A DNA stretch of 64,000 nucleotides from Bradyrhizobium manausense (GTDB lineage: Bacteria > Pseudomonadota > Alphaproteobacteria > Rhizobiales > Xanthobacteraceae): the NCBI RefSeq assembly GCF_018130615.1, contig NZ_JAFCKB010000006.1:186001-250000 (forward strand), written 5' to 3'. Position numbers and translations under genes: made by a program. Below, one piece after another: positions 16,925 through 25,097 of the stretch. The notes under the pieces are model-generated. The model was not told the origin of the DNA. It saw nothing but the letters and a program-made list of their open reading frames with translations, and searched no databases. The number at the start of each line of letters is the position of its first letter. Position 1 is the first letter of the stretch.

Positions 16925-17225
16925 GACGTTCTCCGCTCTGCGCCATTGCCAGCTTGCAAGATCGTTGCGAATCTTGGGCCAGTTGGTTTGCGAAGCAGCA
17001 AAGGCGTCTGGCGCGTCAATGCGGTGAGGAAAAATCCGGAGGCTGCACCGGAGGTTAGCTCGCCCGCTCGCTCTGATCGTCCGACGCCGCGCGCAGGCGC
17101 GCCATTGCGAGGCGGCGGCGGTCTTTGTCTATTTTGTCAGCAAAGCCTCGCCGTTGTGCGTGCAGGTGGCGATTGACAATATGTTCTTGTTTTGTTCTTA
17201 TACCGCGACCGAGAGGGAGGCAGCC
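16925..17225. other. Divergent intergenic region with a LexA-controlled promoter on the right side
   Basis: These 301 bases lie between the divergent bicupin gene and the small gene at 17226. I find no gene in them. The right end carries a promoter with a LexA box (17173-17201, annotated separately) and the ribosome binding site GGAGG at about 17216-17220. The left part holds no motif I can name. Confidence 0.5.
17173..17201 (+). promoter_or_regulatory. Promoter with an embedded LexA (SOS) box
   Basis: TTGACA at 17173-17178 is a perfect -35 element. A -10 candidate TCTTAT lies at 17196-17201 with a 17-base spacer. Within and overlapping this spacer is GTTC (17183-17186), seven bases, then GTTC (17194-17197), the exact GTTC-N7-GTTC direct repeat bound by alphaproteobacterial LexA. 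LexA there would block RNA polymerase, so the downstream gene should be induced by DNA damage. Confidence 0.75.
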
Positions 17226-17531
17226 ATGGACAACCGCATCAACGACATCCGCAGGACCATCAGGGCGCTTCGCGTCAGCATGCGCGAGGCCGAGGCGATC
17301 ATGCATGAGCAGATCAACCGCGATGAGGACTGCAGCTTCGTGGCGCAGGAAGTCATGAAGATGCGCTCGGTCATGAGCCTGCTTGTGAAGGAGCGAACCG
17401 CGCTCGGCGATTTCGAGCCGATCGTCGTGAGCAGCTTCTTCATCCCGCGGCGGCGGTCAGCACGTAAGCTTGCTGCGCCGGCCCCGACCGTCGAGTCCGT
17501 GTTCCGTCCACGCCTGGTGGCGGGGGCTTGA
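17226..17531 (+). CDS. 101-aa helical protein, predicted SOS-regulated
   Basis: The protein starts MDNRINDIRRTIRALRVSM and is largely alpha-helical and charged for residues 1-70, with a coiled-coil-like pattern (heptads in IRRTIRALRVSMREAEAIM). The tail is basic and contains RRRRSARK-like residues around 77-84. It has no signal peptide, membrane helix or cysteine motif besides one Cys (DCSFVAQEV). GGAGG lies five bases before the ATG. The upstream promoter contains a canonical LexA box, so it probably belongs to the DNA-damage regulon. I do not recognise the family. Confidence 0.75.
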   Translation: MDNRINDIRRTIRALRVSMREAEAIMHEQINRDEDCSFVAQEVMKMRSVMSLLVKERTALGDFEPIVVSSFFIPRRRSARKLAAPAPTVESVFRPRLVAGA

Positions 17532-17544
17532 GGCGGAGGGCGAC

Positions 17545-17730
17545 TCAATCAAAGGCGTGAGGCACGGCCCGATCCGGCTTGCCGGCCGGGCTGTCCGCCC
17601 ACTTGGCCATCTCCATGGTCCGCGCATCGACGCCCTCGCACCAGAAGCAGCTCGGCCGTGCGCGGCCGTTCTCGGACAAGATCGGAACCAGGCTGTGTCC
17701 GCAACCGGCGCACCAGGTGATGTCAGTCAT
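17545..17730 (-). CDS. 61-aa zinc-ribbon protein
   Basis: The small protein has two CxxC knuckles, CAGC (residues 7-10) and CFWC (28-31), the arrangement of a treble-clef or rubredoxin-like zinc ribbon. There is no signal peptide. A good ribosome binding site (GAGGA) precedes the ATG at 17730; a longer reading to 18108 would run antisense-like through the ligase gene and is not supported. It lies 61 bases downstream of the YbdK-type ligase gene on the same strand, so it may be the last gene of that operon. Function unknown. Confidence 0.65.
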   Translation of the reverse strand: MTDITWCAGCGHSLVPILSENGRARPSCFWCEGVDARTMEMAKWADSPAGKPDRAVPHAFD

Positions 17731-17791
17731 GAAGTCCTCTTCGGCGTAGTAAATTGAGATGACGTTCTCGTTGGCGAAGCTTGCGCGAGCG

Positions 17792-19021
17792 CTATGACGG
17801 CGCTGGGGCACTGCGCCCGGTGGGCGCGCTCGTTCCTGAGATCGTCGATGTCGCGATCCATCGTGACACGGAGGCGATGTCGTCGCTGTTTTCGCGATAG
17901 GCGCGAAGCTGGAATTCGGCTGAGCTGCCGCGATCCACGATGGTGCGGCAGTGCGCGATCTCGGCGGCGCAGGCGAGTGCCGCCGAGTCCTCGGCGGTGT
18001 CGTCGATGATTCCGGAGAGCATCTCCGAGATCGTGACCGGTCCGTCCCTGGAGGCGAAGATGCAATCGGTGCCGTAGCGCTGGGCGCGCCATTTATTCTC
18101 GACCGCAATTGCGCGCTCGACCACCGTGACCGCCTTCGACAAATGAGGCCGCAGATAGAGGTGGCGCGTCAGGCAGCGATAGAGCGAGGCGATCGCGACG
18201 GCATCCTCGATCAGGGTGCAGGTATCGGGCGCGCGCAGCTCCAGCGTCGGGTGCTTCATGGACGGGCGCATCGCCCACCAGATGTGACTTTCGTCGGGAA
18301 TCACGCCGGAGCGCTGGAGAGCGCCGACATATTCATCGTAATCCTGCCTGATTTCGAACAGCTCCGGCAGGCCGGTGCGCGGCAGCTCGGAATAGGCCGC
18401 CAAGCGATAGCCTTTCAGTCCGGTCTTGTGCGAATTCCAGAACGGCGAGGATGCCGACAGCGCGATGAACAGCGGCAGATGCGGCAGCATCGCCCGCATC
18501 ACCGCCATCCGCTTCTCCGGATCGGGAAGCTGCACATGCACATGCATGCCGCACATCATGTTGCGGTGGCCGATGCTGCGGAGATCCTCGATCATCTCCT
18601 CGTAGCGCGGCTTCGGGCTCGGCTGCGACATGCGCCAGGCCGCGGTCGGATGCGTGCCGCAGGCCATGATCGCAAAGCCATATTGTGCGGCGACGTTGGC
18701 GACCTCGCGGCGCAGGAACCGCAGCTCCTCCCGCGCGTCATTGACATCGACGTGGATGTTGGTGGCGACCTCGAGCTGGGATTGCAGCATCTCGCGCATG
18801 GCCTGGCCGCCGGTCGACCAGTTCGCCGATTCGAACAGCTCGTTCGGAGTCTGGATCGCCACGTCCAGGGTGCGGCGATCGGCGAGGAAATATTCCTCCT
18901 CGATGCCGAAGGAATAGTCGGCCGCCTTGCCGCGCCCGCCAGCGGAGCGGATGACGACGTGCTGCTTGCTGTCGGAAGGATCCAGTCGCAGCAGTTTCAA
19001 AACGTCCGAAGCAAATGTCAT
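17792..19021 (-). CDS. ybdK: Carboxylate-amine ligase, YbdK/GCS2 family
   Basis: The 409-aa protein belongs to the glutamate-cysteine ligase type 2 family of ATP-dependent ligases that join a carboxylate to an amine, often glutamate to cysteine. Signature segments are FGIEEEYFL (metal-binding Glu cluster), CGMHVHVQLPDPE, and a C-terminal TLELRAPDTC with RAYRENSDDIA. I start it at the ATG at 19021 (MTFASDVLKLL). The tail after ATSTI is a Ser/Pro/Ala stretch. The class II amidotransferase gene ends 13 bases upstream, so the two are co-transcribed. YbdK itself has only weak GCS activity in E. coli, so the true substrate is open. Confidence 0.85.
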   Translation of the reverse strand: MTFASDVLKLLRLDPSDSKQHVVIRSAGGRGKAADYSFGIEEEYFLADRRTLDVAIQTPNELFESANWSTGGQAMREMLQSQLEVATNIHVDVNDAREELRFLRREVANVAAQYGFAIMACGTHPTAAWRMSQPSPKPRYEEMIEDLRSIGHRNMMCGMHVHVQLPDPEKRMAVMRAMLPHLPLFIALSASSPFWNSHKTGLKGYRLAAYSELPRTGLPELFEIRQDYDEYVGALQRSGVIPDESHIWWAMRPSMKHPTLELRAPDTCTLIEDAVAIASLYRCLTRHLYLRPHLSKAVTVVERAIAVENKWRAQRYGTDCIFASRDGPVTISEMLSGIIDDTAEDSAALACAAEIAHCRTIVDRGSSAEFQLRAYRENSDDIASVSRWIATSTISGTSAPTGRSAPAPS

Positions 19022-19034
19022 TCGCCACCCCGCA

Positions 19035-19862
19035 TTACCTGCGGGCAATAATCCGTCTGACGGGAACGGGTTCCGCCGCGGACCCGGCCGAAATTGCAAG
19101 GTCGAACGGAACAATTTTCGTAGCTTCGGATGCGCGCGCGATCAGCGCGTGGTTCGGCGGCACCTCTGTCCAGTCCGTTTCCTTGTCGAACGGCTCGGAC
19201 ACCACGATGACCTGGCCGCCGGCCTCGCGGAAATAGAGCGTGTTGGCGGCGTCGTTGACGGCAACGCGGAATGCGTAGAGGTCGCGTCCGTTTGCGATCG
19301 CGCTGGTGAAGCGCATTCGCTCACGAAGCTGGCCCTCGTTGACGAGGCCGACCAGCGATTGCAGCACGGCGCGCGTTGCGCCCAGCGGATCGGCGTCGAG
19401 GCCGGCGCCCATCATGCCGAGGAACACCGCTTCCGAGTCGGTCGTTCCCAGGCGCGAGGGATAATAAGCGTCGGGTATCAGCGCCTCGACCTTTCGCCGC
19501 AGCCGGTTCCAGCTGCCGACGAAGCCGTTATGCATGAACATCCATTGCCCGCAGGCAAACGGATGGCAGTTCTGCCGCGTCACCGCAGTGCCGGTGGCGG
19601 CGCGCACATGGGCAAAGAACAGGTGTGAGCGCAGATGGCGGCAGAGGTAACGCAGATTTTCATCCGACCAGGCCGGCCGCGTCTCGCGATAGAGGCCGGG
19701 CTCCGGATGTTCGCCATACCAGCCGAGACCAAAGCCATCGCCATTCGATCCCGCCGTCGACTGCAGCGACCGAATGCTCTGCGCGACCAGCGAATGTTCG
19801 GGCTCGGTGACATAAGGCTCGAACGAGGTGGTCTCGCCCCGGTATGCGATCCAGCGGCACAT
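19035..19862 (-). CDS. Class II glutamine amidotransferase (YafJ/EgtC type)
   Basis: The 275-aa protein begins MCRWIAYRG, so Cys2 becomes the N-terminal nucleophile after Met removal. Other Ntn-hydrolase features are NGDGFGLGWYG, FFAHVRAATG and MHNGFVGSW, matching the YafJ/EgtC branch of class II amidotransferases. EgtC removes a gamma-glutamyl group in ergothioneine synthesis. Here the gene sits 13 bases upstream of a glutamate-ligase-like gene, so a ligation and gamma-glutamyl removal pair is plausible. No EgtB or EgtD homologue is in the window. It is divergent from nhaA. Confidence 0.85.
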   Translation of the reverse strand: MCRWIAYRGETTSFEPYVTEPEHSLVAQSIRSLQSTAGSNGDGFGLGWYGEHPEPGLYRETRPAWSDENLRYLCRHLRSHLFFAHVRAATGTAVTRQNCHPFACGQWMFMHNGFVGSWNRLRRKVEALIPDAYYPSRLGTTDSEAVFLGMMGAGLDADPLGATRAVLQSLVGLVNEGQLRERMRFTSAIANGRDLYAFRVAVNDAANTLYFREAGGQVIVVSEPFDKETDWTEVPPNHALIARASEATKIVPFDLAISAGSAAEPVPVRRIIARR

Positions 19863-20065
19863 GCGGCCTTCCTCTCAGGCGGTGAGTGCATCGTGAGCTG
19901 AACCAACGAGGGGCCTGCTTCGGGGTTCCCACTGTTCCGAGCGCGACGGCCCGAAGCGGGTTGCGTTCATCGCGTCGCCGTGTAGAACAGCCGCGGGTGC
20001 TCGCTGCATGTGGCAGCGACAGGTCAAGCGATGGTCGGGCCGCCACGCAGAATGCGTGTGCACCC

Positions 20066-21301
20066 ATGAACGATCAGCTGCCCGGCCGGCACCAGCCGAA
20101 ATCCCCGTTTGTCGTTGCGCGAGCGCTCACCGCGCTCCAGCAGTTTCTGCATGTCGAGGCCGTCAGCGGCGTCGTGCTGCTGGTGGCTGCGGCCGCAGCA
20201 CTGCTCTGGGCCAACTCACCCTTCGCCCATTCGTATCATGACGTCTGGAACTTGCCGATTTCACTTCATCTCGGCGGATTCGTCTTCGTCAGATCGCTGC
20301 ATTTCTGGATCAACGATGCGTTGATGACGATCTTCTTTCTGGTCGTCGGCATGGAGATCCGCCGCGAGCTCCACGAAGGCGCGCTGAGCAGGTTCGACCA
20401 GGCCATTCTTCCGGTGCTGGCCGCTGCCGGCGGTGTGGTTGTCCCCGCGCTGATCTATTTGAGCTTCAACACGGTCACGGGACGCAGCCAAGGCTGGGCG
20501 ATCCCGACCGCGACGGATATCGCCTTTGCAGTCGGCGTGCTCGCACTGCTGGGACGATCGATCCCCGCCAATGTCAGGGTGTTTCTGCTGGCCCTGGCCA
20601 TCATCGACGACATCATCGCGGTTCTCATCATCGCTCTGTTCTACAGCGGCGGACTCAATCTCTACGGCTTCGTCGCCACCGCACTCGGCGTGCTGTTGGC
20701 GCTCGGATTTCAGCGGCTCGGCTTCAGCTCCGCGTTTGCCTATGTCCTGCCTGGCTTCGTGGTCTGGGCCGGCTTCCTCATGGCCGGCGTCCATCCGACG
20801 CTTGCGGGCGTCGTGCTCGGCTTGATCACGCCGGTCCGCTCGGCGCAGCCCGAGATCGCGGCGCCCGTCATTCGCGTCGAGACGGCACTGCATCCCTGGG
20901 TCGCTTACGCCATCATGCCGCTGTTCGCGCTGGCTAATGCCGGCGTTGATCTCCGCAGCACCGAATTCGCCCGCGGCGCCCAATTCGTCACACTGGGCAT
21001 CGGGCTTGCGCTTTGCGCGGGAAAGCCGATCGGTGTGATCGGCGCGACCTGGCTTGCGGTGCGCATAGGTGGATGCCGACTGGCGCCAGGCGTGACATGG
21101 GCCGCCGTCGGCCTGATCGGACTCCTTGCCGGCATCGGCTTCACCATGTCGATCTTCATCGCGATGCTCGCGTTCACCGATGAAGGATTGCTGGACGCCG
21201 CGAAGTTCGGCGTGCTGCTCGGCTCCCTCATCTCGGTGACGCTCGGTCTCGGATGGGGCGCCGAATATGCCCACCGGCAGCGCGCGCACGGCGATCACTG
21301 A
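20066..21301 (+). CDS. nhaA: Na+/H+ antiporter NhaA
   Basis: The 411-aa inner-membrane protein has about 12 helices and the NhaA features: the early [20 protein letters not shown] helix region, [26 protein letters not shown] and the ion-binding double aspartate in [15 protein letters not shown]. NhaA exchanges two protons for one sodium ion and adjusts cytoplasmic sodium and pH, mainly under alkaline conditions. The ATG at 20066 (MNDQLPG) fits the family; upstream in-frame sequence is not conserved. The TerB-like gene follows after 293 bases in the same direction. Confidence 0.95.
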   Translation: MNDQLPGRHQPKSPFVVARALTALQQFLHVEAVSGVVLLVAAAAALLWANSPFAHSYHDVWNLPISLHLGGFVFVRSLHFWINDALMTIFFLVVGMEIRRELHEGALSRFDQAILPVLAAAGGVVVPALIYLSFNTVTGRSQGWAIPTATDIAFAVGVLALLGRSIPANVRVFLLALAIIDDIIAVLIIALFYSGGLNLYGFVATALGVLLALGFQRLGFSSAFAYVLPGFVVWAGFLMAGVHPTLAGVVLGLITPVRSAQPEIAAPVIRVETALHPWVAYAIMPLFALANAGVDLRSTEFARGAQFVTLGIGLALCAGKPIGVIGATWLAVRIGGCRLAPGVTWAAVGLIGLLAGIGFTMSIFIAMLAFTDEGLLDAAKFGVLLGSLISVTLGLGWGAEYAHRQRAHGDH

Positions 21302-21594
21302 CGCGGCCGCGCTGGAGCCTACCCAACCCGGCCAACACGGAACCCGATGCGGCTGCTGGTCGCAGTCCTGTCGGCTTGATTCCGGCTCACCCGGCTTTAT
21401 CTCTGAGGAGAACAAGAATCCGGGCCCCTCTGGCGAGGACGCCGACACATGTCGGCCAAACCTCGCGATGTCGGATGACCTGTCCCGCGCGAATGCGATG
21501 GATCGGCCGATTGTCGGGCCTTCTTCAGTTCCCTCCGACCAAATCGTCCCCATCGCAGCTCCGCGCGGCCATTTCGCAAGATTGAGGAGCGACG
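21302..21594. other. Intergenic region after nhaA
   Basis: I see no gene in these 293 bases. A short palindrome around CCGACACATGTCGG (about 21440-21454) is the only symmetric element noticed, and a GAGG ribosome binding site precedes the next gene. The region probably contains the promoter of the TerB-TerC group. Confidence 0.4.
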
Positions 21595-22065
21595 ATGTCT
21601 GACGTCAAATATTCCAATCCAATCGAGATCACCGAGCCGACCAGCCTGAACGAGCAGGCTGCGGTGGCGCTGGTCATTGCCGGCGCGCTCGTCGCGGTGG
21701 CGGATCGCCGCGTCTCGCCGGTCGAGCGCGATGAAGTGGTCCGCTTCATCAGGGATCGCGCATTGGCGCCGCATATCAGCGATCAGCGGCTGTTTGCGAT
21801 GTTCGACGAGCTGGCGGAACGATTGGAGGAGCCGGACTTTGCCAATGTGGTGATCGACACGCTGCGGCCGGTCTCGAACATGCCGCTCTCGTCGCATCTG
21901 ATGGAGCTGTCGGAACGCGTCGCGGCCGCGGACGAGGACGTGCATCCCCATGAAGTGCAGGCGATCAAGCTGCTGCGGCTGCTGACACTGGTGTTGCCGC
22001 GGGCCAAGCAGGTCGGGCCAAGTCAAGTCGGGTCTGGCGGGGCGAGCACCGCCCCAAAGGAGTGA
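21595..22065 (+). CDS. TerB-like (tellurite resistance B family) protein
   Basis: The 156-aa cytoplasmic protein is all-helical. The segment ALVIAGALVAVADRRVSPVERDEV, repeated loosely as LMELSERVAAADEDVHPHEVQAI, shows the paired D/E-containing helical motif of TerB domains, whose acidic residues bind metal. The tail after residue 140 is Gly/Ser-rich. It leads a co-oriented group with a small membrane protein, TerC and YqhA, with overlapping or closely spaced genes. TerB domains are thought to link metal sensing to membrane-associated stress complexes. Confidence 0.8.
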   Translation: MSDVKYSNPIEITEPTSLNEQAAVALVIAGALVAVADRRVSPVERDEVVRFIRDRALAPHISDQRLFAMFDELAERLEEPDFANVVIDTLRPVSNMPLSSHLMELSERVAAADEDVHPHEVQAIKLLRLLTLVLPRAKQVGPSQVGSGGASTAPKE

Positions 22066-22067
22066 GC

Positions 22068-22430
22068 ATGAGCGCAGCATCGGACGAGCGGGCCTCTGGC
22101 ACCGAGGGCACCACCGGCCAGATGGCCGGCGGCGACCCGCGCCTCGACAAGCTCGTTCATCGGCTGCCGCCGCGCTTAGGTGATACCGTCTCCTATCTGC
22201 TCAAGCCGTCCAGTCGCTGGATGAGGATTCCTTCGGGGGCGCTGCTCGTCGTCGGCGGCGTGTTCTCGTTCCTGCCGGTGCTCGGCGTCTGGATGCTGCC
22301 GCTCGGTCTTGCGCTGCTCGCCGAGGACGTGCCCGCGCTGCGCTCGTGCCGCTCAAAGGTGTTCGACTGGATCGAGCGCCGCAAGCCGCAATGGCTCGAT
22401 CCGTCCGTCCCGAAACCTGATCAATCATGA
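22068..22430 (+). CDS. Small membrane protein (PGPGW-like), between TerB and TerC genes
   Basis: The 120-aa protein has a hydrophobic double segment (about residues 52-85, beginning IPSGALLVVGGVFSFLPVLG and ending LGLALLAEDVP), flanked by charged ends. The pattern of a helix with a proline break resembles small PGPGW-type transmembrane proteins. AAGGAG lies five bases before the ATG at 22068; a GTG at 22062 overlapping the previous stop is an alternative start. Its stop overlaps the TerC start (ATGA). Function unknown, presumably a partner of TerC. Confidence 0.65.
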   Translation: MSAASDERASGTEGTTGQMAGGDPRLDKLVHRLPPRLGDTVSYLLKPSSRWMRIPSGALLVVGGVFSFLPVLGVWMLPLGLALLAEDVPALRSCRSKVFDWIERRKPQWLDPSVPKPDQS

Positions 22431-23065
22431 CCGAATTCATCACGACCGATGCGCTGACCGCGCTGTTCCAGGTCGTTCTGATCGACCTCGTGCTCGCCGG
22501 CGACAACGCCGTCGTCATCGGCCTCGCCGCGGCGGGCCTGCCGGCCGGGCAGCGCCGTCGTGCCATCGTCGTCGGTATCGTTGCGGCCACGGCCCTGCGC
22601 ATCGCCTTTGCCGGCGTTGCGACCCAGCTTCTGCAGGTGATCGGCTTGCTGCTTGCCGGCGGCGTGCTGCTGTTGTGGGTGTGCTGGAAGATGTGGCGCG
22701 AGCTGCGGGAGCAAGCCACACATTCCAGCGAGCTTGCGTTCAGCCATGGCGGCAGTGGGAGCACTGCACCGATGCCGCGCAAGACGTTCAAGCAAGCCGC
22801 GTTGCAGATCGTGGCGGCCGACGTCTCCATGTCGCTCGACAACGTGCTCGCGGTTGCCGGCGCGGCGCGCGAGCATCCCTACATCCTGGCGTTCGGCCTC
22901 CTGCTGTCGGTCGGACTGATGGGTGTTGCCGCCGACCTGCTCGGCCGCGTGCTCCAGAAGCAGCGCTGGATCGCCTATGTCGGCCTCGCCATCATCGTCT
23001 ACGTCGCGTTCGAGATGATCTATCGCGGCTCGCTCGAGCTGGCGCCGGTCATCGCAAGTCTCTGA
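22427..23065 (+). CDS. TerC family integral membrane protein (YjbE type)
   Basis: The 212-aa protein has seven predicted helices and two copies of the TerC metal-binding motif, LVLAGDNAVVIG (residues 21-32) and AADVSMSLDNVLAVAG (about 127-142), each with a membrane-embedded aspartate. TerC proteins are implicated in manganese export and in metalation of exoproteins, and in tellurite resistance. The start overlaps the preceding stop. It belongs to the TerB-TerC-YqhA group. The YjbE subgroup is shorter than Alx-type TerC proteins, as here. Confidence 0.85.
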   Translation: MTEFITTDALTALFQVVLIDLVLAGDNAVVIGLAAAGLPAGQRRRAIVVGIVAATALRIAFAGVATQLLQVIGLLLAGGVLLLWVCWKMWRELREQATHSSELAFSHGGSGSTAPMPRKTFKQAALQIVAADVSMSLDNVLAVAGAAREHPYILAFGLLLSVGLMGVAADLLGRVLQKQRWIAYVGLAIIVYVAFEMIYRGSLELAPVIASL

Positions 23066-23107
23066 GCGCTGCCTTCATTTTCTGCCTTCGTCTTCCCGGA
23101 GTGATCG

Positions 23108-23680
23108 ATGTCGTCTGAACCCAAAGCACCTTTGGCGAGCCCGCCGGTCGGCCTGTTTCCGCGGCTGATCTTCGGCTCACGCTGGCTGCAATTGCCGCTC
23201 TATGTCGGCCTCATCGTCGCGCAGGGGGTCTACGTACTGCTGTTTCTGAAGGAGCTCTGGCACCTGGTCGCGCATTCGTTCGAGGCCAGCGAGCAGCAGA
23301 TCATGCTGGTCGTGCTCGGGCTGATCGACGTCGTCATGATCTCGAACCTGCTCGTGATGGTGATCGTCGGCGGCTACGAGACCTTCGTTTCGCGCCTGAA
23401 TCTGCGCGGCCATCCGGACGAGCCGGAATGGCTGAGCCACGTCAATGCCAGCGTGCTCAAGATCAAGCTCGCGATGGCGATCGTCGGCATCTCCTCGATC
23501 TCGCTGCTCAGAACCTTCATCGAGGCCGGCAATCTCGGCACGACGCGCAGCAATTTCACCGAGACCGGCGTGATGTGGCAGGTGCTGATCCACCTGACCT
23601 TCATCATCTCGGCGATCGGCATCGCCTGGGTCGACCGCCTCAGCGACAATGGGTCTCGCAAGGAGTCGGAGCACGGCTGA
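23108..23680 (+). CDS. YqhA/UPF0114 family membrane protein
   Basis: The 190-aa protein has four predicted helices and the UPF0114 hallmarks FGSRWLQLPLYVGLIVAQ and LLVMVIVGGYETFVSRL. YqhA-like proteins are inner-membrane proteins of unknown role, and some bind metals or respond to envelope stress. GGAG lies eight bases before the ATG. It is the last gene of the TerB-TerC group, 42 bases after terC, and ends 116 bases before the convergent AraC regulator gene. Confidence 0.85.
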   Translation: MSSEPKAPLASPPVGLFPRLIFGSRWLQLPLYVGLIVAQGVYVLLFLKELWHLVAHSFEASEQQIMLVVLGLIDVVMISNLLVMVIVGGYETFVSRLNLRGHPDEPEWLSHVNASVLKIKLAMAIVGISSISLLRTFIEAGNLGTTRSNFTETGVMWQVLIHLTFIISAIGIAWVDRLSDNGSRKESEHG

Positions 23681-23796
23681 GCGCAGCTCTATCCGGCGAG
23701 AACTCCTGCGCAGACCTGGAACTCGCTGCGTCATTAACAGAGTATGGAGGCGCGAATGTCGAAGCGGAGCAAATGCCCGTATTTAACCGGGCTCTT

Positions 23797-24765
23797 TCAG
23801 GGACGCGCGGTCGTGCCCGCAGAATGGCGGCCTCGTGCCAGCGTCTCGGACGGCGTTTCGCCGAAGGCGCGCCTGTAGCTCATTGCGAAGTCGCCGAGAT
23901 GCCAGAAACCGTTGCCGATCGCGGCGGCCTTTACGGTCAATCCGCTGCCTCCGGTCATGAGCTGGACGCGAACGGCCCACATCCGCTTGAGACGCAGATA
24001 GTGATGCAGGCTGACGCCGTGCACGGCTTGCGTTGCAATCTGGAGCGTGCGCGCAGAGACGCCGAGCGCGGTGGCAAGGTCGTCGCTATAAAGCGGCTTG
24101 CTGCCGAACAGCTCGACGATCTCGTCGAGCTGCGCAATCAGCTTGCGATGCTTGTCGAATGAACGGGGACGGGCGGTGCGTGCGCCGGTCGGCAGCAGAA
24201 TCGCGTCGAGGGCGGCGAGCAGTGTTTCCTGGATCGGGCGGTTGAGCGCCTCGAACCGCCGGGGATCGTCGCATGCAGACGCCAGCGCGAGCATTTCCAC
24301 AAAAATGGCGCGCAGGCGCGCCATCGGATCGTCCTGAGTGTGAATATAGGCGAGGCCGGTATCGAAGTCCGCCCATCCGCGATGCCGCATGTCCGAGTTG
24401 AAGCGCAGCATGAGATAGGTGTTGGGTTGATGCTCGATCGACAAGACGGGCGCTTTGCCGCGCACGACGGCGATCGTCGAGCTGTCGACCTCGCGGCCAT
24501 TGGCGATCGAGTGAAAGGCAAACGGGACAACGAGGCCGATGCCGCTGTCCGTCCCCATCTCGGCTTCGTACCGCCGCGCAAAGGCCCGCTGCAGCACGAA
24601 TAGCCCGTTCTGGAGCGGCAGGATGGCGCGTGATAGCGAGAATTCGCGCGGACGAAGCGGCGTGCTGGTTCCGAGGCCGAGCACCTCGTTGGCGCGAAAC
24701 TCGCTGAAGTCCGAGAAGCGCTCGATGTTCAGGACACGCGATGGCTTCAGCCGATCGACCGGCAT
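23797..24765 (-). CDS. AraC family transcriptional regulator
   Basis: The 322-aa protein has an N-terminal ligand-binding-like domain (about 1-200) and a C-terminal double helix-turn-helix (about 220-315). The first is in DDLATALGVSARTLQIATQAVHG; the second is in LTVKAAAIGNGFWHLGDFAMSYRRAFGETPSETL. The first half resembles cupin-like AraC regulators (AraC_binding_2 type). I prefer the start at 24765 (MPVDRLKPSR); the ATG at 24792 is possible. Its target is not clear, but the nearest candidate is the aldehyde dehydrogenase gene upstream at 25098-26507, on the same strand. Confidence 0.85.
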   Translation of the reverse strand: MPVDRLKPSRVLNIERFSDFSEFRANEVLGLGTSTPLRPREFSLSRAILPLQNGLFVLQRAFARRYEAEMGTDSGIGLVVPFAFHSIANGREVDSSTIAVVRGKAPVLSIEHQPNTYLMLRFNSDMRHRGWADFDTGLAYIHTQDDPMARLRAIFVEMLALASACDDPRRFEALNRPIQETLLAALDAILLPTGARTARPRSFDKHRKLIAQLDEIVELFGSKPLYSDDLATALGVSARTLQIATQAVHGVSLHHYLRLKRMWAVRVQLMTGGSGLTVKAAAIGNGFWHLGDFAMSYRRAFGETPSETLARGRHSAGTTARP

Positions 24766-24869
24766 GTCGGGATCCCTGGAGGTGAGGGGCAACTGGCGGA
24801 AACCCGAAGAGATATCAACGCCGGAGCATCAGCCATATTCCGGGAAACTACTGCCAATTCAGGCGCGAT

Positions 24870-25031
24870 TCATGATGCGTGCGATTGCGCGGGGCGCGCG
24901 GGGACCAGGCGGTGTGCGAAAATGCCGCATCTTCCGTCGCTCGCGCCCGCCGCGAAATCGCGCAGGGTTGCGTCGGGGTCGTGATGCGGCGCATAGACGA
25001 GGGCGCCGAGATCGCATTGCGCATCGAACAT
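24870..25031 (-). pseudogene. Truncated DUF2478 (NTPase-like) gene, 53 codons
   Basis: An ORF with a strong GGAGG site reads MFDAQCDLGALVYAPHHDPD and then LRDFAAG. As I recall it, this is the beginning of DUF2478 proteins found near molybdenum genes in rhizobia. After about 30 residues the reading turns to unrelated sequence (ending SQSHAS-like) and stops. Full-length family members are about 170 aa. I infer a deletion that left the 5' end and its ribosome binding site. It could still be a short expressed peptide. Confidence 0.4.
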
Positions 25032-25097
25032 GGTCGCCTCCGCTTTTAAGAATAGATCGGGGCCGCGGCCGGTTCCGCCGCGACCCCCTATGTTGGA

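Noticed and set aside
15143-17176. 677-codon open frame on the plus strand
   Set aside because: It runs through the cysteine-cluster and bicupin genes on the other strand and has no recognisable domain.
17792-17900. Possible frameshift at the end of the YbdK gene
   Set aside because: The conserved RAYRENSDDIA is present and the Ser/Pro-rich tail could be natural. There is no clear continuation of conserved sequence in another frame.
17545-18108. Longer version of the zinc-ribbon frame (187 codons)
   Set aside because: The extra N-terminal part overlaps the ligase gene and lacks domain pattern. The start at 17730 has a good ribosome binding site and a complete CxxC pair.
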